Shown here one piece after another: positions 53,101 to 64,000 of a stretch of DNA of 64,000 nucleotides (its first letter is position 1; every line of letters begins with the position of its first letter). A program made the translations under genes and the position numbers. Below the pieces are notes generated by a model that did not search any database, was not told where the DNA came from, and was given only the letters and a program-made list of their open reading frames with translations. Source of the DNA: Sceloporus undulatus (lineage: Eukaryota > Chordata > Lepidosauria > Squamata > Phrynosomatidae); the NCBI RefSeq assembly GCF_019175285.1, contig NC_056527.1:120243273-120307272 (forward strand), given 5' to 3'.

Positions 53101-54544
53101 TGCAATAGTGGCCCTGGTCTACAGTAGCAAAACTAAGGTTTGCCTTTTGCCTTTTCTTGTCCCCGGATTGAAGCCTCCAGGGCTTGAACATCTTTTAGGA
53201 ATAGCTAAATTCCCAAAAGCAAGCCTTTATCTGGCCATATTCTCTAAGGGGCCCCATTGCACTCTGCCATTGCATTTAATGGGACTTGTGCAGCCACAGG
53301 TTTTGGTCTCCTTGGCTGCCCTGGAACGGCCGCTCTATGCATACTTAAACATATTTTCAAGCCCTGGATGGTTGGATCCCTGGATAAAAAGATCCCTGGA
53401 TGTGGGGTTCCCAGCACATTGCCATCTGGAGGGAGCCTGTGCCATGGGGCAGGAGGACTGGGGGGAGATGCCCTCCCAGTGCCCTGGGTGGCCATGCCTG
53501 GCCAATGTCCAGCTGGGCAGTCCCCTTTCTGTGGCCCAAGTGTCCAGGCAGGGCATGGTGCCAGGGCACCTTCCTTCCTTCCTTCCTTCCTTCCTCCTGG
53601 GAAGCTCTGTGCTGCTGCCCAGCCCCACCACCACCTTCCCTCTCCCTCGTTGGGCCAGGAAGAGCCTGTCCATCCATATATACACACCCACCCAGCCCTG
53701 ATGAGCAAGCTAATCCCACTCTTAATCTGGATTAGGCATCATCCCGTGACTCTTTTCCTTGCCAATCTCAGACAAAGGGAGGCCTCCTCCCTGGCAGAGC
53801 TCCAGGATCTGGCCCACGGGGGTTGTGGCAGGATTGGGCCCCCATAGGTAGACCTCCCCGCAATTGAGATCCCCAGAGGAACCCCCTCCCACCCTCCTCT
53901 TCCTCCTCTTCTCTGGCTGCCAACTTTTTCTCTCCCCAGGGTGCCTCTGCAGGAATCCCATGTCGTTTGTTGTTGTTGTTGTTGAGGGGGAGGACTGGGA
54001 AGGGCTCCCCACTGAGGTTGCCGCCAGCCACCCTTATCTGGAGCCCTCCTGTGGGGCCTGGGTTGGGATGGTCCCTAGAGATATCAAGGGCTGCCATGGC
54101 TGATAGGGGCCAGTCCCACACCGGACTCCCCAGATAAGGAGCCCCATGGCAAGGAAGGAAGGAAGGCAGGCGCGACAAAGGAAGGAAGGAGAGGAGCCCA
54201 GGGACACCACCCAAAATAAGCAGCCTGAGCCCACTGCCCCCCTGCCAAATCTAGGCTGAAGCAGCCTTCCCCATTGTGCTGAATTGAAGCTCCCATCATC
54301 CACCCCCTCTATGCTGGCTAGGAGGATACTGGGATCTGCATCCCAAGGACACCCAGAGGGCTAGAGGACTCCCACCCTGAACTCAAGAGGAATGGGGGGG
54401 GGGCAGGTCTGTTTCCCCTTACCCGCCCTTGGCTCACTTGCTCACTCTCAGGGCAGCCTCAGGTTGGATCTGAACCCATATCCTACTGTGCGTGCTCATG
54501 TGTGGGCAGTGTGCATCTATGCACATGGGCACCAAACTATGCTT

Positions 54545-54605
54545 TCATAATCCTCAGAGCCTTCACCATTTTGGTTGCCCTCCTCTGGACACGGTCCAAG
54601 TAAGA
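54545..54605 (-). mobile_element. CR1 scrap
   Basis: The minus strand encodes [20 protein letters not shown], the CR1 ORF2 C-terminal motif. Only about 60 bp remain. Confidence 0.7.
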
Positions 54606-55149
54606 TGGGTATGTAGATGGCAAGTCCCACCCACTTTGGACCCAGCAGGGGCTTTGGGGAGGAGGAGGGGACCCTTCGCCTGGGCTGCCTCCCAGGGCCA
54701 CAAGGTCCCCCTGAACAGCCTCTGGAGAACCAGGAGCTCCCAGCCCCATTGCCCTTGGCCTCAGCAGCCTGAGCAGCCGTCCAGGAGTCCAGCCCTGGCT
54801 TTCTCAGCAGCGCAGCGGCCGGCCAAGGATGGAAACTCTGAGCTCAGGCCTGTGCTGCTTCTGCCAAGCTGACCGTGAGCGCTGGCTGCCCTGGCCCTGG
54901 CACAGACAATGCTGCCCTCTTATCCAGTGCCCTTCATGCTCCCTGCCTGCCTGCCAGGCCCCTGCACACAGAAAAGGCTTTCAGGAGGAGGGCGAATGGA
55001 ACAGGCCTGGTCCCAGCGTCCTCCCTCTGTCCTTCCCAGTGTCCATCTGCCCAGCCATCGAGGGGGTCTCCTTCCCGTCTAGGCATAGTTGCTCAGGCCA
55101 GTCCCACCGTAGGGCAGAGGGGCAGAGGTCAGGAGCTGTGTGCCTTCTT

Positions 55150-55337
55150 GTTGTTTCTGATTTATGTGGCCACATTAAGACAAACCTATCTCAGGGTTTT
55201 CTTAGCAAGACTTGTACAGAAGGGGTTTGCCACCATTGCCTTCCTCTGAGGCTGAGAGACCCAAGGTCACCCAGTGGGTTCATGCAGTCTCCCAGTGTCA
55301 TAGTCCAGCTCCCAAAGCACAATGCCATGCTGGCTTT
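55150..55337 (-). repeat. Sauria-type SINE
   Basis: Reverse-orientation copy with tail (TTGTTGTTTCTGATTTATGT), body (TTGCCTTCCTCTGAGGCTGA) and most of the head (CATGCTGGCT end). Confidence 0.75.
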
Positions 55338-56329
55338 TTGTCTTTCATATGTTGTTCCACCTCAAGGCTGTTTTTGCTTCAGCCGATGTCCTGGGACGCT
55401 GACTGTGTCGTGCATCCCATGCAGATGCATTGTGGCTTTTGTGGCCAGAGTCCACTCCATTGGATGCAAACAAGGGAGTAATGGGAGAGCTGGGCTGTGG
55501 CTGGAAGGCCATGTCAGGAACTGGGATCAACAACAGCCTCTGGGAGGCTGCTGGATCCGTGCAGGACCACCCTTCCTGGCACTCTGTGTGTGTGTTGTGT
55601 GTGTGTGTTTTTGTGTATCTGGCTCAGAGGGGCAATGGGGGCCAGAGGGGAGGGAACAGGCCAGGAAGGGGATAGCAATGCCGGATGGTCAGTCGGTGCA
55701 GCTGGGAGCGTGAAAGCCGGCTCTCTGCCAGAGACAACGCAGGAGCGGAGGAAGTGGAATTTGGGATGGGCCAGAAGCATCATGTCCAAGCAACTTTTCC
55801 CATTTCCCTTCCCAAGCTTTGCCCAATTCTCTCCTTCTCTCAACTTGCTCCAATGCTCTTCTGCTGTGGAACTCCTCTATGGTTGATGACTGGACTCTTT
55901 CATGCTATTTATTAAACCTCTCTTCAAGATGCCACCTGTTTTGGGGGTGGAGGGACAGCAGCAAAGAAGTGATTAATTCTGAGATAATAGTCAAGCGATG
56001 CTTGGAAGGATATTGCAGCGCTCCATTGCCACAAGCCAAAGGGCCCCGTCCCCTGCTTCCCCTCCTGGCATTCCCATTTTATGTCCTTTGCGCAGAATGG
56101 TCAAGTGGGGGTCCCATGGCACTGAAGTCCCCACTTAGATCCCATGCCATGATTCCTCCCTAATTCTCTGCTCCCATATTATTTAGGTGTTAATTGCCAC
56201 TCGAGGGATACTCCCTTGGCAGGGCTTCTTCCCAAACAGCTCCCCCTCCCCTTTTTCAGTGTGTTGTATAATAATATTAGGATCGTTTCTGAGACTCTGG
56301 ATGGCATCTTGTTCCAAATGGCTGAGTTG

Positions 56330-56432
56330 CTTGTTGTTTCTGAGTTACGGCGACCCTAAGATCATGGGGTTGTGGGGGTTTTTTGGCAAGACTTGTTCAT
56401 GGGAGGTTTTCCATTGCCTTCCCCTCTGTGTG
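56330..56432 (-). repeat. Sauria-type SINE, 3' part
   Basis: TTGTTGTTTCTGAGTTACGG then CGACCCTAAGATCATGGGGT and TTTTGGCAAGACTTGTTC; tail and part of the body only. Confidence 0.7.
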
Positions 56433-58860
56433 GTCAGTTGTGTCTCTTGCTGTTTATCTCATTGTGGTCAAAAGCGTTCTATGCAGAAATCCCATTCCAT
56501 GTTCTGGCCTTCCAGAAGGGTCCATGTGGAGCTCTCCTTTTTGCAGCAGCTGGTTGGAAACGTGTCCTTGTGCCTTGGAGCCGTGACCATTGCCATGTGC
56601 TTGTGATGCTTTGAGATATCCTCCTGGCTGGTGTCATTCTCCTTGCAACATCCCTTGAGTCGTAGATGGTGGAAGGAAGCACCACGGAACTGAGCTGTGT
56701 GTGTAGGTTTTGGGGGTCAGAAGGACAGATGCTTCCCTGGTTGCTGCAACCTCTGTTGTCTGCCTCTTTGGACGCTGGGCAGGAGCTTATGATAAGGGCT
56801 GGGCTTGTCAGCTATTTCGAGTGCTGCAGGCAGGCTCTTGCCAGGCCTAGCTGCCTGCCTCTCTGGAGCCTTCCCTGGTGTGTGTGTGTGTGTTTGTGTG
56901 TGCGTGTGCAGTGTGTGCTGTTTGAACAAAAGGGCTCATTAACTCTCCTCAGGTTGTGAACGCCCAGTCGACAGTCGTCTGCCTTGACAGCCAGGCTGTG
57001 GTGAGGGGCCAGCATGAATGGGCCGACAGAGAGGGACCACCCAGCGGAGGCAGAGCATGGGGAGGGGGATGGCAGCCCACTTCAAGGGGTCTGGGAGATG
57101 AGGGCACCCCTGTGTAAGAGCTGGACACAGCTGGGCACCACTGCCAGCCAGGCAAAGAGGCCCAGGGCTTAAACCCGGTTGGTCAGTAGAGCAGCAGAGG
57201 CTGCAGACACAGAGGGCTTTCCTGTGGCTTCCCATTGAGGGCTAGTTCACAGGCCCAGTAGGACCTGTGGGGAGGGTGCCCCTCTCTGTTTATGGCACCA
57301 GGTTATTGTTGCCCAAATCTGTGGCCACTAGCCATGCCCAGATAGTCCCTTCTTGAGCCATGAGCCAGACGTCTTGCTTGCCACATCATTAGCATGCTTC
57401 AGTTCACGGCCAGAACCTCCCTCCTTCCCTCCCTCCCGACAGAAGTTCAGCAACCTTGGGGAGTTCCTCCCAGCTGCTTACTAGCAACCCTTTGAGTCTG
57501 CCATGGGGAAGAGGAGGTAGTGGGGGGACATAGGGCTGAAAGCGGGAGACGCTCATGGCCTCTGCCTCTCTTTTGCAGAAGGAATTCCCCAGCCGACCAG
57601 CCACCCTGCAAGGATGCGGAGGGCCAGCTGAACAGGTATGTGCCACTGAGATGATAGTGGGAAAGGGTCTGGCTCCCAGCTGCCAGAGCTCTGCTTCCAC
57701 AAGCCTCTGCTCTGACTGCTCCCTGCCCCACACCACACCACACCGCCCCCACATGCAAGCCATTAATTTTTCATGCGCCCCTCTCATTGCATTAGCCTCG
57801 GCTCACTGCCCATCTCCCTGCCCCTTTGTCGCTTGGCAGGCTGGGCCCCATGGGTCCGGAGTCGAGGGCAGGGAGACCTGTGTGGGGCAGGACTTCACAT
57901 CTGGGTAGGACAGGAGGCGGCAGGGAGGCCAGGGGCAGACTGGAAGCTTCTTTCACCCATCCCTCCCTCCCTCCCTCCCTCCCTCCCTCCATCCATTCAT
58001 CCATTCATCCTCCATCCCTCCCTCTGTATCTTCCTGGCCTTTTGCTGCTCCAGGCTGCTTTGGGGCAGTGACTGTTTCCTATTCAAAGCAGAACCAGGAA
58101 AACTAACTATGTTGGACTGCAACTCCCATGTGCTGTTTAACAGCAGTGCTTTCAAAGGCTTTCAAAGCAGAACTGAGTGAAGTCTGTTTGGTTTCTTCAG
58201 TGCAGAGCTTATTTTCACTTTTGCCAGACTTGGTGTTTATTATTTGAATGACACACACTGAGCAATTGCGACAGAGGCTTAATGAATTGTACTTAATGGC
58301 ACAGAGAGGGATTCTTCTTGGCTCTCAGGGTTTGAGCCTCTCATCTCAAGGCCTGGCAAGCCTATGGAGGAGACTCCAAAAGTGCAGGCAGGTAATATCT
58401 CTTTCTGGAAAACCCCATTTCTAGCAGTTTGCATTTGCACAGGGTCTTTTGTAAAGTTAATGGGCCTTGCCTACTATAGATCAAGCCAACCTCAAATGCC
58501 CAGCGAACACAACCCGACTCTGCCCCTGATCCTCCTCCATGGGACCCCACCATCCTTTCCTTAAGGGAGACTGAGAAGCAGGGAAAGATGCCAAAGAGAT
58601 GGAGAGCCAAACCAGGTTGATCAGACACCCTCCTTTTCCAGGACATGTCTAGGAGGCATTGCAAAAAGTCCTCCATTTTGAGCATGACTAAGAAACATAC
58701 ATTTATATTTATATGAGTGCCTTTTAGCTTTTATTTTATAATGCCCTACATGTCATTTTATGGTGCCTTGTCCTCCTTTGTGGTCATGACACTGTATATG
58801 GCAGACCCAGGAGCTGGAAGTAATTCATTCCAAGCAGCCTGTAGCTAATTACTTTGGGGG

Positions 58861-59350
58861 CAGTCTCTGAAGAGAGGGGAGCAGGTGAGACTGTGGGGTT
58901 TGTTTGTTTGTTTTTGCAACAAGCATCATCAGTGGTTTGCTTGTGATGTTCGGAGGGAGGTTTATGTATGGGGGGCTTTTGTTTGCCTCTGGCCATGTGC
59001 TCTCTCCCACTGGCGCATGGTCCATGTGCTGAGTCAGCCACTTTCTTGAGGGCAAAGCTAGCAGCCACTGGCTCAATAGGGCTGCCGCTTCAGGCTTTGC
59101 AGCTCAGTCCCTGAAGAGAGAGGAAGAGGAGGCAGAGGAGGAGGTGAGCTTGTGCTTTGCAGCTGAGCATCGGCGGCGGCTTGCCTGTGCCGTTTGGAGG
59201 CCCTTTTGTGTGGGTGCTTTTGTCTGTTTTGGGCCCTATGCTGCCCGCGAACACGTGGCCCAAGGGGGTGCCACGCTTGCTGAGTCGCTTGCCTGGTTGC
59301 GGGCAAAGCTGGCAGCCACTTGCTCCATATCGCTGGTGCCTCCGCGTTTT
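58861..59350. repeat. Two 244-bp tandem units before CR1 ORF1
   Basis: Unit 1 opens CAGTCTCTGAAGAGAGGGG and unit 2 opens CAGTCCCTGAAGAGAGAGG. Both contain GGTTTGCTTGTGATGTTCGG / GGCTTGCCTGTGCCGTTTGG and GGGCAAAGCTAGCAGCCACT / GGGCAAAGCTGGCAGCCACT at the same offsets. They are clearly homologous but diverged. Confidence 0.85.
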
Positions 59351-62300
59351 GAGCCCAGCAAACAGGAAGAGAAAAACAGGCAGTTTTTGTAAGCATTTCC
59401 CGGGGGACATAAAGGGGAAAGTCTGGAACGCTGTGCCACTCTGTTTACAGGATGACAAACATGGATGGTGATGCAACATCTGTGCCATGTTTGCTTCCTT
59501 GCCAGAGGACCTGCTGTGCTGTACCTGCAGCAAGTGCAAGTTGGTTGCCCTCTTGGAGGAAAAGCTGCCCTTGTATCTACACTTATTAGGAAGGAGAAAG
59601 CTTTTTTGGAAAGAGGGGAGCGAGCGCTTTTGGAAGTGCAAAAACCGGAAGATGCCGCTAGGGAGGGTAATAATTCCAAAGACAGAGGGAGATGTTTGGA
59701 GGAATGTGACGCACAGAAGCAGAAACACCAGGAACCAGGCATCAAGCTTGGAGCTACATAACTGGTTCCAAGCTCTCCCCTTAAGTGACAATTATGAGGC
59801 ACAGGGACAAGGACAAGAGCCTCACAAGTCTGGAGGCAAGGAGGTGGCCTTAGGAGGTTTGAAAGATGGAAGAGCCACTGTCCATCCCCAAAGGAAGAAG
59901 AGGCATGGGGCGGCAGTAGGTGATTCCTTGTTGTCTGGTAATATGTTTTGAAAGGTGTGTTGTCTCCAGGAGCAAAGACCCATAACGGAGAAGGTGATAA
60001 GACTCATCAAGCCCACTGACCCCTTCCTTCTGATCCACATTGGGAGAAATGATATGGCAAGATACAGCCGCCAACATGTCGCCATGGACTATGGGGCTCT
60101 GGGGAGGAAGCTAAAGCTAAAGACCTTGGCATGCAGGTTGTTCTTCTATTGCTCCTTCCTGTATAAAGACATGGCCCAGAAGGAAGGAGGAGAATATGAG
60201 AAGTGAACAGTTGGCTCCGTAGATGGTGCCATCAAGAAAGAATTGGCTACTTGCGCCATACGCCATGCTTTCATGAAGAAGGACTTCCGGCAAGAGATGG
60301 GCTGTGTTTGCTAGGAATGCATTTGCTATAGGACTCATGGAGCAGAGAGACAATATTCTGGAGGGCAGAGGGACAACAAATACTGGTAGCCTCAATGAGG
60401 CAGGGGCCACTGGGCCAATAGTATAAGAACCAAGAGGGGAGAGAAAGAACCCAAAAGGAATCATCTGGAGAGGATGACCCATGCCCTTAGATGCCTCTAC
60501 ACCAATGCACAGCTCATGGGAAACAAACAAGATGAACTTGAAGGCTTTAACACAGTGAAGCAAATAAGATTTAATAGGATCACTGGAACCTGGGAGGATG
60601 AGTCTTATGACTGAAATATAGTAATAGAAAGGTATAATATATTTGAAAGAATCAGACCAAAATGTATAAGGGGAGGCGTAACATGGTGAGTCCAGGATGC
60701 GTGCACCTCTGAGGAGAGCCATGCCTTAGATTCAGAGCATGAAAAAGCAGGTTGCAAGCCTCTGGGTAAAAATTAAAAGGGAGAAAAACAACAGTGGCCT
60801 CATTGTGGGCATCTGCTCCAGGCCAGACTCGAGATTTGGATGATATCCTCCTGAAACCAATGAGGAGAGATATGGTAGTAATGGGAAACTCCAGCCAGCT
60901 GATAATTGCTGGAAGTCAGTCTTTGCCAAGAGTGTGAGGTCCAACAAATTCCTCACTCGCCTTGCAGACCATTTCATTGTACAAAAGGTGGAGGAAGCAA
61001 CAATGGGGTCAGATATTTTGGATTTGATCCTAGCCAGCAAAGACAAACTGGTCAAACGGGTAGAAATAGTAGGATCCCTGGGTGGGAAAGGGATTTGTTA
61101 TACAAAGACGCAGCCAGACGCAGCCAGACGCTCACTCTGGGCTGAAAGAAGGCGGTTTCATTAAGCCTCGGGAAATACTAGGTGGGTTCCCATGGTCAGA
61201 AATGCCCAGAAGGAGCGCATGTTGCCTGGGAGTTTCTTAAAGGTGAGATAGTGAAGCAAGTTGCAAACCATTCCAATGAAGAGGAAACCTGGGAAAACAA
61301 GGCGGATCTAAAAAGAACTTTTGAGTTGAGATTTAAAAGAGACCTATAGAAGAAAGGGGAAACCACCAAAGAGGAATGCAATGGAACGTCAAGGGGGAAA
61401 GTCAGAAAAGCTCATCTCTCTTTTTAAATCCAGGATTGGTAGATCTGGGGAATACTGCAGATGATTTCAGGAAGGTTGTTGTGGTGAACTGTGGGCTAGA
61501 TGGTTTAGATGGATCTGTAGCTGGCCAGAGACCGGGCCCAGAGAGGGCTTCTTCCCGGTGAGAAGCGCCAAGAGTTATGGCTCCTGTGTTCTTTAACATT
61601 TTTATAAATTGCTTAGATTGTGGGATAGTGAATGAAACAAATTTCAACAGGGATAAATGTGAGATACTACATCTAGGCAGTAGAAGTGAAATGCAGAAAT
61701 ATAGGATGGGTAAGCAACCCCTGGCATGAAAGCAGTACATGTGAAAGGGATCTCGAGGCCTTAATGGACAACAAGCAAAATGCGAATGAATAGTGATGCA
61801 GGAGCCAAAAAAGCCAGTGCCGTCCTGGGTTGCACAACAGGAATGTAGTGTCCAGATCAGAGGAAGTCGTGGTCTCACGCCCTTCTACTTTTAGACCTCC
61901 TCTGGACTCCCATGTCCAGTTCTGGGCACCTCAAGTCAAGAAGGATATTGACAGGCTGGAACAGGTCCAGAGAAGAGGGACCAAGATGACCAGAAGTCTG
62001 GAAACCAAGCCCTAGGAGGAAGGACCGAGGGAGCTGGGGCTGTTTAGCCTGAGGAAGAGAAGACTGAGAGGAGATGTGGCAGCAGTCTTTAAATATCCAT
62101 GGCGAAGATGAAGTGAGTTTATTTTCTGCTGCTCCAGAGACTAGGACATGAACAACAGATTCAGATTGCAAGAACAGAAATTACACCTCAACCTTAGGAA
62201 GAACTTCCTTACTATAAGAGCGGTCTGACTGTGGGACAGACTGGCTCACCCTTCCTGAAATGCTCTGGCCAAAGGCACGCTCCTTCCCTCCCAGGCTTGG

Positions 62301-62384
62301 CTCGCTGCACCTGTCCCTCTCCCCAAAATCAAGGAGCGCTTTGGAAGAGGAGCCCAGTTTCCAAAGCTTTGGGGAAATAGTTTT

Positions 62385-62492
62385 TTGTGGGTTTTTCGGG
62401 GGCTCTGTGAATGCCATGTTCTAGAAGAGTTTCTTCCTGACGTTTCACCAGCCTTTGTGGCTGGCATCTCCAGGGAATGCTGGCCTGGGAAA
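62385..62492 (-). mobile_element. Penelope-like element end, second copy
   Basis: GTGGGTTTTTCGGGGGCTCT, TTTCTTCCTGACGTTTCACC and TTTGTGGCTGGCATCTCCAG match the end of the 27-kb fragment in the same orientation. It is followed by a TG run. Confidence 0.5.
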
Positions 62493-62710
62493 GTGTGTGT
62501 GTGTGTGCGTGTGTGTGTGCGCGCACACTCTGTTTCCAAAGCTTTGGGGAAATGGCTGTTTAGGTTGCTCTAAGATGCCATGATTCTGTGATGCTGTTTG
62601 TAGGAGGAATATTAAAAGGGAATTATGGATTGTAAGAGCTATTCAGCAGCGGAAGAGACTGCCTCAGAGCATGATGAACGCTTCATCTTCGGAGGCCTTA
62701 AAGCCAGAGG

Positions 62711-62909
62711 GATCCAACGCGTCTTAGTGGTTTGAGCGCTGGACTATGGAGACCAGGGTTCGAGTCCCACCTCAACCATGAAACCCACTGGGAGTCCTTG
62801 AGTGAGTCGCTCTTTCTCAGCCTCAGAGAATGGCAATGGCAAGCCCCCTCTGAACAAATCTTGCCAAGAAAACCCCAGGATAGGACTGAAGGCACACAAC
62901 AGCAACAAA
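62711..62909 (+). repeat. Sauria-type SINE nested in CR1
   Basis: Head TCTTAGTGGTTTGAGCGCTG, B-box-like GGTTCGAGTCC, body CTCTGAACAAATCTTGCCAA and tail GACTGAAGGCACACAACAGC. Flanks AAAGCCAGAGG and AAAGCAGAGG look like a target-site duplication, and the CR1 3' sequence continues on both sides. Confidence 0.88.
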
Positions 62910-64000
62910 GCAGAGGCTGAATAGGCATCCTTCAAGAGTACTGTAGTTGTGTGTTCCTGCATGGCAGTGTGCTGGTCTAGGTGGCCCTTGTGGCCTTTTC
63001 CAGCCCTAAGCTTCTATGATTTTAAGCCAGGCCAGAGTGGGCCCTTCCCAGGCGCACCTGGTGCTGCTGCTGCTGCGCTTGTGCTGCATTATTGTGTTGT
63101 TGTGTTGCATCACTGCAAGCCAGAGCTGGGATGGATGCCCAGTGCTGCCACCTGGGGGCTGTGAGGGCCAATGGCAGACACCTGAACTTCCCAGGGCTCC
63201 TCCTCCTCCTCCTCGTCTTCTTCTCTCCCTGTTTTTAAAAGAGTCTCATGATGTCAGGAGTGGACTCTGGGGAACTTCTAGACATTCACTGCCTCTCTTT
63301 GGTTTCTGTCTCCCAAAACTATCCATCCCCTGAGCAACCGAGAGAGTGATTGAATGCTCTCTCTTGAAACTGTGTTAGCTTTCCCTCTGCTGCAGCAACG
63401 CAGCTAAGGTTTGCAATGACCTTCGCAGCCAAGAAGACTCTTCCAGGGCTTCAGTCTAAGGTTTCCCTCCCTTCAAACATCTCTGGATCCCAGGGCTCTT
63501 CTGTAGGAAGTATTTAGTGGCTATCCACAAAGTAATGACAACAGTAGCAACAATACTATGAAAACCCAAAGGGAGGGTGGGCAGCCCTTGGCCAGCTGCT
63601 CTCAGCAGAGACTTAGGGGGCAGACCCCAATCCTTGCAAGGCCAGCTGAGGGGAGCCTCCAAACCCTGAGCAGCAAAGAGCAATGGTGGTTTGCTGGACA
63701 AAGTGCTTTGTGGGAAGCCCTGCCGTTGTGCTTCCAATGGAGGACCCACTGGTGCCATGGGGCGGATGGTGCTGCTTGGTAGCCCCCCATCAGTGGGGTG
63801 GCGAGATGGTCCAGGTTTTATTCCAGACACTAAAGGGACTGTCCAGGGGGCTGAACCATATCTCCCCCTGCACCTTTCCAGTAGACCAAGTGAATTTGAA
63901 AGCTTTCAGTTTCAGCCTAAAATCTGCACACCCCCCCCCAAAAAAAAAATCACCTGGGGGGTGGTCTTCTGCATGATAAGTGCAAGCAAGACCTTTGCCC

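Larger units (their letters stand above)
53100..58860. other. Gene-poor stretch right of PBDC1
   Basis: No conserved coding exon was recognised. It holds simple repeats, including (CCTT)n near 53,570, (TTG)n near 53,968, (GGAA)n near 54,160, (TG)n near 55,590 and 56,880 and (CCCT)n near 57,960. It also holds two minus-strand SINE pieces and a CR1 scrap. The exon-like segment at 57,579-57,635 is the only splice-bounded candidate I saw. Confidence 0.6.
58861..63027 (+). mobile_element. CR1 LINE, near full length, decayed
   Basis: Parts appear in CR1 order over 4.2 kb. Two 244-bp tandem units (58,861-59,104 and 59,105 to about 59,350) precede an ORF1-like region with a Cys-rich start (LLCCTCSKCKLVALLEEKL, about 59,505) and an esterase-like stretch (IKPTDPFLLIHIGRNDMA, about 60,000). 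The ORF2 endonuclease start follows (about 60,490, YTNAQLMGNKQDEL in a broken frame), then endonuclease text (FLTRLADHFIVQKVEEATMG, about 60,945). The RT core is mostly deleted: 61,440-61,600 jumps to VFFNIFINC-like text. C-terminal and 3' UTR remnants run to TTCTATGATTTT. A SINE sits inside the 3' end. Confidence 0.8.

Noticed and set aside
53100-58860. NPM2, the human neighbour of XPO7
   Set aside because: No nucleoplasmin core or acidic tract text was recognised on either strand here or elsewhere in the window.
1-64000. Endogenous retrovirus, LTR element or Polinton
   Set aside because: I saw no gag, protease, integrase or envelope text and no paired long direct repeats. The reverse transcriptase present is CR1-type.

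Overview
This is eukaryotic nuclear DNA from a vertebrate, and most likely a squamate reptile (lizard or snake). The reasons are split genes with GT-AG introns, CpG-island promoters, many copies of a tRNA-derived SINE whose 3' tail resembles the squamate Sauria SINE (Bov-B-like tail ending in ACA repeats), a 5S rRNA-headed relative with the same tail, CR1 LINEs, a Penelope-like fragment and palindromic MITEs. The species cannot be fixed from the window alone.

Three protein-coding genes are supported exon by exon. DOK2 (minus strand, 5 coding exons, 5,215-10,299) encodes a PH-PTB docking adaptor of blood-cell tyrosine-kinase signalling. XPO7 (plus strand, 28 coding exons, 12,470-47,164) encodes exportin-7; its exons sum to 1,087 codons plus stop, the length I recall for the human protein. 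PBDC1 (minus strand, 6 coding exons, 49,784-51,133) encodes a small conserved cytosolic protein. DOK2 and XPO7 are divergent across about 2.2 kb that is largely palindromic transposon remnants plus a CpG island. XPO7 and PBDC1 are tail-to-tail with about 1.3 kb between XPO7's poly(A) signal and the PBDC1 stop. PBDC1 starts in a second CpG island that may also fire to the right.

Layout: 1-5.2 kb, no gene, SINEs and other repeats; 5.2-10.3 kb, DOK2; 10.3-12.5 kb, MITE-rich divergent spacer and XPO7 promoter; 12.5-47.2 kb, XPO7, whose introns hold CR1, SINE, Penelope-like and other repeats, an 88-bp minisatellite beside a 100-N assembly gap, and two U12-type introns (one AT-AC, one GT-AG); 47.2-48.5 kb, XPO7 3' UTR; 49.8-51.1 kb, PBDC1; 51.1-64 kb, no recognised gene, a GC-rich island, a Tigger-like tandem duplication, and a nearly full-length but decayed CR1 with a SINE inserted in its 3' end.

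The three genes share no pathway. DOK2-XPO7 adjacency matches human 8p21, whereas PBDC1 lies on human Xq, so the right-hand junction is a lineage-specific difference in gene order. I see no LTR retrovirus, no CRISPR and no evidence of an unknown multi-gene system. The most notable points are the pair of minor-spliceosome introns, the synteny break, the folded MITE cluster between two divergent genes, and the CR1 with tandem 5' units.
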